Both the position numbers and the translations under genes were made by a program. From Synergistaceae bacterium (GTDB taxonomy: Bacteria > Synergistota > Synergistia > Synergistales > Synergistaceae), in assembly GCA_030533085.1 (NCBI GenBank), contig JAUNJZ010000030.1, positions 1 through 33,477 of the forward strand: a stretch of DNA of 33,477 nucleotides, given 5' to 3'. How positions within the stretch are numbered: position 1 is the first letter of the stretch; each line of letters opens with the position of its first letter. The notes under the pieces are model-generated. The model searched no databases. It was given only the letters and a program-made list of their open reading frames with translations, and had not been told where the DNA came from. Shown here in pieces: positions 23,334-30,281 of this stretch.

Positions 23334-23834
23334 TTAAAGTCTGATTCCGTTCAGCATCAGGATGCTGACAAGAAGCCCGAAGACGGCGTAGGTTTCGCAC
23401 ATGGCAGGAAGGATGACGGCCTTACCGATCTGTTCCGGGCGCTTCGCGATCATCAGAATAGTAGCGGCCGAGGATTTACCCTGCCAGATAGCCGAATAGA
23501 AGCCCGAAATAGCTATCGGAAGGCAGGCGAAGCAGATGCCCAGCCCCTGCCATACGGTGAGAACCGCTCCGCCTGCGCCGAGAAGTCCAGACTTCTGCAT
23601 CGCAAGAACGGCGACAAGCAGCCCGTAGATACCCTGTGTTCCCGGCAGCGCGAGCAGGACGAGCGCATACCCGAATTTTCTTGGATCTTCGGTCATAACG
23701 CCCGCGGCGGCCTCGTTGGCGATACCGATGCCCCAGGCGGAACCCGAACCAGCAAAACCGACGGCGAGAGCCGCGCCGAGAATAACTAGCATCTGTCCAA
23801 GCTGATCAGCCATTGTTGCAAGAATTGTTTCCAT
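23334..23834 (-). CDS. ntpK: V-type ATPase rotor subunit K, predicted Na+-binding
   Basis: A 166-residue proteolipid with four membrane helices, a tandem of two hairpins. Only the second has the ion-binding carboxylate, E147 in AMCETYAVFG; the first has Q67 in LPGTQGIYG. All five Na+-binding positions of E. hirae NtpK (L61, T64, Q65, Q110, E139) are matched here by L63, T66, Q67, Q118 and E147, with a constant offset for each half (2, then 8). AAGGAGGT ahead of the ATG is the strongest ribosome site of the operon, as expected for a subunit needed in many copies. Together with subunit I it moves ions through the membrane. Confidence 0.95.
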   Translation of the reverse strand: METILATMADQLGQMLVILGAALAVGFAGSGSAWGIGIANEAAAGVMTEDPRKFGYALVLLALPGTQGIYGLLVAVLAMQKSGLLGAGGAVLTVWQGLGICFACLPIAISGFYSAIWQGKSSAATILMIAKRPEQIGKAVILPAMCETYAVFGLLVSILMLNGIRL

Positions 23835-23870
23835 GATGAACTTTACCTCCTTAAGTGAGTGTGCTGCTTT

Positions 23871-25889
23871 TTAATTTATTACAGTTGAATCTTCCTGAAT
23901 ACGGGAATACTGCGCCGCGTTGTTGAGCGGCGTAAAGTCGCGTCCCGAAGCGTTGTAGAACTTGCCGAAGAACTCTACATACTGGAGACGCAGCGAGTGT
24001 ATAAAGGCTCCCAGAAGGTTCACCACTATACTGAATGTGTGTCCCAGTATGAATATGAGCGCCGCCAGCAGGATACCGACGTACGGAACGCCCGCGACGA
24101 GGTTCGCAAGCAGGTTGATGACCATTCCAACCGCCGCGGAGCCGAGTCCCAGCGCCAGCAGACGGCTGTAGCTGAGAACGTCGCCGAGGAAGCCGGTCAC
24201 GTTGTACAGGCTGAGGAGGCCGGAGAAGAGCTTGCTGAATATCCCCTGCTTTTCCCTTCCCTGCGTCGCGACCAGCAGAAGCGCGCCGCCTATGGCCATC
24301 GCCTTTGACGGCAGCGCCCATACGTCCGCCAGATAGCCGGACATCGAGCAGCCCGTCAGCACGAGGCCGCAGAGGAATATTATCCAGCCGCCCTGGTCGG
24401 ATACGGCGGCCATTTTATTTCCCTCTTTCCAGTTTTCCTTAAAGGCTATCAGCAGGCCGAATATGACCTGTATGAATCCCAGCGCCAGCGATATCATAAG
24501 CAGCGTCATGGGGTCGTTCATCGGGTCGAGCAGGCGCAGCTTCATGAATAAGGGTTCTATGCCGCTGAGGAATGGGAAGGCGGTCAGGGCGTCGCCGAAC
24601 CACGATCCGGTAAGCGCTCCCATTATCACCGACATCACCATGCCCACAGTCATCATCACGAAGAATTTGCGCAGCGTCGGCGAAAGCTGATGCTTTACAA
24701 GGAAGTATCCCAGAATGCCCGCTACGACGAGGCCGTAGCCTCCGTCTCCGAAGCACATGCCGAGGAAGACGAAGAAGAAGGGCGCCATCAGCGCGGTCGG
24801 ATCGACCTTTCCGTAGGTCGGCGTTCCGTACATGATCGTCAGCGGCTCAATGCACGAGGCCCACGGGGCGTTTTTAAGAAGCGTCGGCGCTTCCTCGTCC
24901 TCTTCCGGCGCGACTTCGGCAAATTCCGTGTAGGCGTCGTAAAGCCCGACTGTCGCCTTGACCTTTCTCAGCCAGGAGCGCGGGAGCCAGAATTCCCAGA
25001 TAAGCACCTCTTCCGTCGGTACTCCTGTCTCCATCGCCTCCATGCGGTTGCGAAGGATCGTCCAGTAGTCCCCGTAGTTTCGCGCCATATCCAGCCCTTC
25101 GTCGGCGGAGGCGGCCAACTCTTTTATCAGCGCGGCCTCTCTCTCCTCGCATTCGGATATCCTTTTGCAGAGCTCTTCTTTCTCCGCCGCGGCGGTAAGC
25201 GAGAAGTCTTTGGGAACCTCAACTCGCCCAGCGCCGAATTCGGAGGCTATTTCCTGTACCTTTTCAAATTCGCTTTTCTGATAGAGCAGGGCAAAGGTCT
25301 CGTTGGGATCCTTTTCCGAGCCGGAAAGCTGCTGGAACTCCACCATATCCCCAAGATCCTTCGTGATGCGCGCGGCCATCGCCGGAGCATAGACCTTTGG
25401 AACGCTGTAGACGGCGCCTCCTACCAGTTCGGTGCCGGTGGTGAAGAATTCAAGCGGATACTTGATACTTTCAAGCAGGACTATCTGCGCAAGCAGCCCC
25501 TTCAAGCGGGAAATGTCCGAGCGCGTCTCCGTCAGAGCGCGTTCGGCCTCCCTCATCGACCAGGTAAATTCCGTAAATTTCTTTTCGTCTACCCGCGCGG
25601 CAAGCTGATCAAAGGTGAGCGTGGGAACTTCCCCGAGCATTTTCCCCAGAGAACTCTCTTTTTTCGTTTCGTACGGTTCCAGAAGACGCTGGAGGAATCT
25701 GACGTCGCTTATAAGCTCGTCGATATGACGCCGCTTTTCGCGCAGGCGAAACATCGCTTCACTGTGTCCCCAGTCACCGCTTCTGTTTATAAATTCGCAG
25801 CAGCCGAGCGCCTGCAGCTTCGCCGCAAGCTCGTCAGCCACAAATCTATGAACAGCTATCCGCGCCTTACACATCTCAGCGAGAGCCAT
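23871..25889 (-). CDS. ntpI: V-type ATPase subunit I (membrane stator)
   Basis: A 672-residue subunit I (a-type). The first 340 residues are cytosolic and rich in coiled coil (SDISRLKGLLAQIVLLES, ERISECEEREAAL-like stretches) and brace the stalks. From about 365 on there are seven or eight membrane helices, with GMCFGDGGYG, MGALTGSWFG, and GDVLSYSRLLALGL, whose arginine faces the rotor carboxylate, and the closing HSLRLQYVEFFGKFYNASG. The ATG at 25889 overlaps the upstream gene by 14 bases. Normal length. Confidence 0.95.
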   Translation of the reverse strand: MALAEMCKARIAVHRFVADELAAKLQALGCCEFINRSGDWGHSEAMFRLREKRRHIDELISDVRFLQRLLEPYETKKESSLGKMLGEVPTLTFDQLAARVDEKKFTEFTWSMREAERALTETRSDISRLKGLLAQIVLLESIKYPLEFFTTGTELVGGAVYSVPKVYAPAMAARITKDLGDMVEFQQLSGSEKDPNETFALLYQKSEFEKVQEIASEFGAGRVEVPKDFSLTAAAEKEELCKRISECEEREAALIKELAASADEGLDMARNYGDYWTILRNRMEAMETGVPTEEVLIWEFWLPRSWLRKVKATVGLYDAYTEFAEVAPEEDEEAPTLLKNAPWASCIEPLTIMYGTPTYGKVDPTALMAPFFFVFLGMCFGDGGYGLVVAGILGYFLVKHQLSPTLRKFFVMMTVGMVMSVIMGALTGSWFGDALTAFPFLSGIEPLFMKLRLLDPMNDPMTLLMISLALGFIQVIFGLLIAFKENWKEGNKMAAVSDQGGWIIFLCGLVLTGCSMSGYLADVWALPSKAMAIGGALLLVATQGREKQGIFSKLFSGLLSLYNVTGFLGDVLSYSRLLALGLGSAAVGMVINLLANLVAGVPYVGILLAALIFILGHTFSIVVNLLGAFIHSLRLQYVEFFGKFYNASGRDFTPLNNAAQYSRIQEDSTVIN

Positions 25890-26202
25890 AAGCCGCCATC
25901 ACCTCTCTTACCAGCCAGTCTGCTACTTCTTTTGTTTCGTTTTTCTTTTTTTCGTAGAATAGTTTCGCGTCGGCTTCGCCTTTCGCGGTTATTTCGCCCG
26001 CTCTGGCTTCGGCCTCCTGATCCGCGGCGGCGACTCGTTCGCGCCATTGTCTGTGACACTGCTGTTTTGTGCTTTTGACGGACTGTTCCGCCTCCGTCTG
26101 CGCGGCTGCTAACATCTTAGCGGCCTCCGCTTTGGCGTTTGCGACAATACTCTTTGCAAGAGCTTCCTGATCTCTGATCTCCTGTGCGAGATTTTCTGCC
26201 AA
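25876..26202 (-). CDS. ntpF: V-type ATPase peripheral stalk subunit G/H (NtpF-like), TTG start
   Basis: A 108-residue, nearly all-helical, charged protein (AENLAQEIRDQEALAKSIVA, then KAEAAKMLAAAQTEAEQ) ending in VADWLVREVMAAYGSR, the pattern of the peripheral-stalk partner of subunit E. TTG at 26202 is preferred over an in-frame GTG at 26211. GGAGGTGATC, a near-complete match to the 16S rRNA end, is eight bases ahead of the TTG but runs through the GTG. It is the first gene of the operon and ends 14 bases within subunit I. Weak sequence conservation is usual for this subunit; position decides the call. Confidence 0.85.
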   Translation of the reverse strand: MAENLAQEIRDQEALAKSIVANAKAEAAKMLAAAQTEAEQSVKSTKQQCHRQWRERVAAADQEAEARAGEITAKGEADAKLFYEKKKNETKEVADWLVREVMAAYGSR

Positions 26203-26252
26203 TGAGATCACCTCCCTCCATAATCATAGGGTCATCCACAATACAGATTTAA

Positions 26253-26281
26253 ATTCTACCTGCAACTTTGAAATGCGTCAA
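26253..26281 (-). promoter_or_regulatory. Promoter of the V-ATPase operon
   Basis: Minus strand TTGACG (26281-26276), 17-base spacer, TAGAAT (26258-26253). Transcription would start near 26246, with a leader of about 44 nt to the TTG at 26202. Upstream bases 26282-26460 are very A+T rich and may act as an UP element. Confidence 0.7.
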
Positions 26282-26631
26282 TTTTCACACATTAACGAAA
26301 AAATACCATAATTTTATAAAATGAATACGTTTATATTCTCTCTATCATCAAATTCTCGATAAAACCAAAAATAATTAATTTTACAGATAAATCCGTAAAA
26401 GCGTGTTTTATTTAGTCGCGAGAACTTTTTTTTTATATTTTTACCATTTGCCCTCTATGCCGCTTATTTTATTAAGTTTTGCGCTCGCGGCCACAGCGAT
26501 AATAGCAGCTGCCGCTTCGCCGACCCATGGAAAAAGTATGGTTTTTATCCGCGCCGAATTTCCGTTGCGGCTGAATTTTCCACCCGCGCGTTCAGAAAAT
26601 CTGTTTTGGTCGAGAGAATAAAAGTAGAAGA
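26282..26631. other. A+T-rich intergenic stretch without a supported gene
   Basis: Between the V-ATPase promoter and the addA terminator I see no gene. The part up to about 26460 is strongly A+T rich with long T- and A-runs; the rest has the base mix of coding DNA, but a 72-residue frame at 26403-26621 lacks a ribosome site and any family likeness. Confidence 0.5.
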
Positions 26632-26686
26632 TGTAAAAAATCAACGCCGCGCGATGGGGCAAGCCTCCGCAGCCTTGCGCAGCGTT
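26632..26686 (-). terminator. Intrinsic terminator of the addBA operon
   Basis: On the minus strand AACGCTGCGC (26686-26677) pairs with GCGCGGCGTT (26652-26643), one mismatch, with a short inner stem in the loop, followed by GATTTTTTAC. It begins 8 bases after the addA stop. Confidence 0.65.
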
Positions 26687-26693
26687 AGGATGA

Positions 26694-29600
26694 TCAGCTT
26701 TTTCCGCAGGCGGAGCGCCATGGGCAGACGGGGCATCTTTGTGGCCTTTCGCCAAAGCTGTCCGCGAGCGCCGTTACGGCGGCTTCGTCTATGGAGGCGG
26801 CTATGGCTTCAAAATCTTCGCCGCTGTAGCCTCTGATTTCGCCGCTCCCCTCCTCCGCGCGAAGGTAGATCAGCGCGGAGTCGATCGGTATGTTTCGCTC
26901 CGCCCCGCCGTTTCTGAATATATTCAGCGCGCAGGCGTAAAATTCAAGCTGTTTCTCATAGTAAAGGGCGGGGGCGAATTCTTCCGCCGCGCTTTTCCAG
27001 TCTCTCAAATGAAGTCCTTTTTCGTCCTGCCAGAAGAGGTCGGTCGTTCCTACCAGCACTGTGCCGTTAAGCGGCACGCGGAAGGGCGTTTCGCGAAAGA
27101 GCGCGCCGCCGGCAGCGGCCAGCTTCGCGAGCAGAGGAAACTCCCCGCCGCCGCAGCGGCCTCTCAGCATCGCGGCTATCCGCGCGCGGTTCGCCTCTGA
27201 AGCATATTCGGCGCGCAGAACGGCCGGCATAAGGCGGGAGACGGAGCGCCATTCTTCGCTTTCCGAGTCGGCCGGGAGCAGCCTATCCAGACTCTCGGGG
27301 CGGAAGTCCCAGCGCGCCAGCAGCCAGTGAACGAGTGAGCCGAATGCCGCCCCTCCGCCGTCGCCCCCCTTTACCATCCAGGAGGCGGCCCTTCCCTGGC
27401 GGTAGACGATCCTATAGGCGGCGGGACACCACGAGAGCAGCGCGTAGGCTGAGGCGGAGATGCGTCCCAGTCTCGCCGGGTGAACGACGTTCAGCGTCAG
27501 CCCGGGAAGCGCCTTCCTCGCCCTGTATTCAGCGCGGCGCGGCAGCTCTTCCTCATCCTCCGTCAGTCTCGTAATATTTTCTTCTTTCATATTGTCGATC
27601 AAAAGCCCCAAAAGCCCAAGCTTGCCTTCTTCTTCATCGCTTTCAGTGAAGACGGAACAGAGGATAAGCTTATCCTGAGCGCGGGTAAAGCCGACGTACC
27701 ATAATCTTTCGCGCTCCGCATCTTCCGCTCTCTTTTCATCTTTTTTCTCCCAGAGGACGGCGACCCCATTTTCAGTCTCTCCGCCGGAGAGAAATTCCGG
27801 CGTCTCCTTCGCGGCGACGCCGTATTTTTTTGATACGCGAATGGGGGGGCAGCCGCCGACGCCGCCTTTTTGGGAATATACAAGCGCCACGACCGGAAAT
27901 TCCAGCCCTTTTGAGGCGTGGACGGTCATTACCTGTATAGCGTCCGTCTCGTCGCCGACCGCGTCAGGCTCTTCCGTCGCCCCCTGCGACGCGGCGGCGG
28001 AGAGCAGATATTCCGCGCAGCCTTTCAGCGAAATGCCCTGCGACCTTTCATATTCTTCGGCCAGCCGCGCAAGGTGGATAATGTTCGCGTTCACGCGCCG
28101 CCGCCTCAGTCCGGCGTAGCTTTCAAGGAATGACGGCTCTTTCAGAATTTCAAGTATCACGGAGGATACGCCGTAAAGCAGCGCGCGGCGTCGCAGCGAC
28201 AGGATACGCCGCCACAGATCGGGACGCCTCTCGCGCAGCGCGGCGGCGAGCGGCAGCGCCTTCCTCTTCTCTTTGGCGGCAAGGGCGCGCGCGATCAGCG
28301 CCTCTGCCTCTTCCCCGCTTATTCCGCTGAATGGCGAGGAGAGCCAGCCTGCCAGAAATAGCGGCTCATCCGGCTCCGCGAGCAGCGATATCAGATTTAC
28401 GAGGTCGCCGGTCTCTCCGCGCGCGAAGTAGCTTTTGCTGGTCGAGAGGATATATGGCACTCCAAGCCGTTCAAAGGCTTTTTCAACGGCCGGGTATTCA
28501 GAGCGGGTAGGCGTAAGAACGGCGAAGTCCCGCCAGCGCACGGCGCGGAACTCTCTTTTATCTTTATCCCATATCAGCCGCCCCTCCTCGCGCATCGAGG
28601 ATATTTTGCGCCCGAGCGCGGCGTAGAGGCGCATACGAAGCTGCTCTTTATTGACGGCCTCCTTTCCCCTGGCACTTTTGCCGACAGAGCAGAGCAGTTC
28701 AAGCTGAGGCTCTTCAACAGAGCGGTTGCGCCTGAGGCGCATGTCATCGTCCGCCGGAGGCAGCAGCGCTTCGTAGAATATATCCGAGCCTTTGCCCCAG
28801 AGCCTGCCAAAGAGGGCGTTAAATTTTTCCAGCAGCCCGCTCGCCGTCCGGAAGTTCTGGTCAAGCGAAACATAGCGGCTGTATTTTTCCGCCCCAGGCC
28901 TGCGGCAGCGTTCCATATAGCCGCGGAAGAGTGTGAGATCCGCGTGACGGAAACGATAGATAGACTGTTTCTGGTCGCCGACGAGAAAAAGGGTGTTGTG
29001 AAAATCCGGTTCACTCTCCGGGTCGGCCCAGAGCGCCCCCGTCAGGCTATCCTGCAATGGGTCCGTATCCTGAAATTCATCTATCATAATGTGTCTGAAT
29101 CTCTTTTTATAATCGGATGATGAGCGCAGCAGCTCCGATGCGCGCGATACCAGGTCGGAGAGCGACAGAAGATTTTCCCTGCGGCGGAACTCGTCCCAGC
29201 AGGCCCAGCCGACGGCGCAGAGGCGGTTGAGAAGGGCGTTCGTCCTCTTTTCCGCCTCGGAGGGGGGAGAGGCGAGCGGAAAAAGCTCTTTCATCTCATT
29301 GCGCCATTCCGTCACGTTCTTCCCAAGCGCGTCGCTGACTGCATCCTTTATACGGCCTCGGGAGGGGGAGCTTGAGAGGACTTTTTCAAATAGCTCTGTA
29401 CAGAAGCGGCTGTAATCCTCTTCCGAGGCGGCGCGCACGCCGAGCCACTCTCTGAGAAACGGCTCAAGCTTATCCTTAAAAGCAGACGACTTCTTTTTCA
29501 CGCCCGGCTGAAAGTCGGGAGTTGAAAGTACCGCGGGGAAAACATCCCGCTGCCAAAGCTCGAAAATCTCTTTTTTCAAATCCTTCAGCGAGGCTATTGA

Positions 29601-30281
29601 GGCCAGCAGCTCCGAATCGTCGTGAGACCACAGCTGCTCCGCGCTCTGTCCGGCGCAGTAGAGCTTTTCGGCGCATACCCTGGCGGCTGCCGCGACCGCC
29701 TCCGCCCCGAAGGCGTTCAGCATATCGGCGGTTTCCGGCTCACGCAGCAGCGCTGCCGCGCGCTCCTGCCAGCCTTCCGGCAGTGCGGCGATTATCCTCT
29801 CTTCGGAGAGAGAGGATAGCATAGACTCAAATTCGCGCCACCATATTTCAGCCTCCGGCTCCGGCATGATTGACGCGGTGGGGTCTATGTCAAGCGACAG
29901 CCCGGATTCACGTATCATCTTCATAGCAAAGGAGTGTATCGTGGATATTGGAGCGTCGTCTATAGCCTCTATCGCGCCTTTTAAGTGGGACAGTTCGCGC
30001 GGGTATTCGGCGTACCAGCTTTTCAGCGTCTTTTTTATACGGTCGCGCATCTCTCGCGCCGCCTTTTTTGTGAAGGTGAGCACAAGAATCTCTTCGACGC
30101 GGCAGTCAGGCTCCGAAGCGAGCAGCCAGGCGAAACGCTGGGCGAGGGTCTGAGTCTTTCCCGTTCCCGCGCCGGCGCTGACCACAGTCAGATATTTATC
30201 GCTTGTCAGCGCCTCTATCTGCGCCTCTGTGCCCTTTATGAGAGAATGCCAGCGCGGCGTATCCTCTTTATTCGCCGTCAT
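26694..30281 (-). CDS. addA: AddA-like helicase-nuclease with an AddB-type Fe-S cysteine set
   Basis: A 1195-residue UvrD/Rep-type helicase fused to a RecB-family nuclease, the catalytic half of AddAB that resects double-strand breaks for RecA. Walker A is SAGAGTGKTQTL (K42); Walker B is MIDEFQDTDPLQ; further motifs are LVGDQKQSIYRFR and VMTVHASKGLEFPVV. The nuclease shows VGTTDLF (D1081), RDWKS (D1094, K1096) and KQLEFYA (Q1111). Unusually it also has four cysteines, C952 (LLSWCPAAYR) and C1183, C1186, C1192 at the very end, in the C...C-x2-C-x5-C form known from AddB. The ATG overlaps the addB stop by 14 bases. The gene could also be called a PD-(D/E)XK UvrD-family helicase; the partner makes AddA the best name. 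Confidence 0.9.
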   Translation of the reverse strand: MTANKEDTPRWHSLIKGTEAQIEALTSDKYLTVVSAGAGTGKTQTLAQRFAWLLASEPDCRVEEILVLTFTKKAAREMRDRIKKTLKSWYAEYPRELSHLKGAIEAIDDAPISTIHSFAMKMIRESGLSLDIDPTASIMPEPEAEIWWREFESMLSSLSEERIIAALPEGWQERAAALLREPETADMLNAFGAEAVAAAARVCAEKLYCAGQSAEQLWSHDDSELLASIASLKDLKKEIFELWQRDVFPAVLSTPDFQPGVKKKSSAFKDKLEPFLREWLGVRAASEEDYSRFCTELFEKVLSSSPSRGRIKDAVSDALGKNVTEWRNEMKELFPLASPPSEAEKRTNALLNRLCAVGWACWDEFRRRENLLSLSDLVSRASELLRSSSDYKKRFRHIMIDEFQDTDPLQDSLTGALWADPESEPDFHNTLFLVGDQKQSIYRFRHADLTLFRGYMERCRRPGAEKYSRYVSLDQNFRTASGLLEKFNALFGRLWGKGSDIFYEALLPPADDDMRLRRNRSVEEPQLELLCSVGKSARGKEAVNKEQLRMRLYAALGRKISSMREEGRLIWDKDKREFRAVRWRDFAVLTPTRSEYPAVEKAFERLGVPYILSTSKSYFARGETGDLVNLISLLAEPDEPLFLAGWLSSPFSGISGEEAEALIARALAAKEKRKALPLAAALRERRPDLWRRILSLRRRALLYGVSSVILEILKEPSFLESYAGLRRRRVNANIIHLARLAEEYERSQGISLKGCAEYLLSAAASQGATEEPDAVGDETDAIQVMTVHASKGLEFPVVALVYSQKGGVGGCPPIRVSKKYGVAAKETPEFLSGGETENGVAVLWEKKDEKRAEDAERERLWYVGFTRAQDKLILCSVFTESDEEEGKLGLLGLLIDNMKEENITRLTEDEEELPRRAEYRARKALPGLTLNVVHPARLGRISASAYALLSWCPAAYRIVYRQGRAASWMVKGGDGGGAAFGSLVHWLLARWDFRPESLDRLLPADSESEEWRSVSRLMPAVLRAEYASEANRARIAAMLRGRCGGGEFPLLAKLAAAGGALFRETPFRVPLNGTVLVGTTDLFWQDEKGLHLRDWKSAAEEFAPALYYEKQLEFYACALNIFRNGGAERNIPIDSALIYLRAEEGSGEIRGYSGEDFEAIAASIDEAAVTALADSFGERPQRCPVCPWRSACGKS

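Noticed and set aside
24690-26078. 462-residue rightward frame opposite ntpI and ntpF
   Set aside because: It is the mirror of two clear V-ATPase genes in G+C-rich DNA, with no ribosome site and no family likeness.
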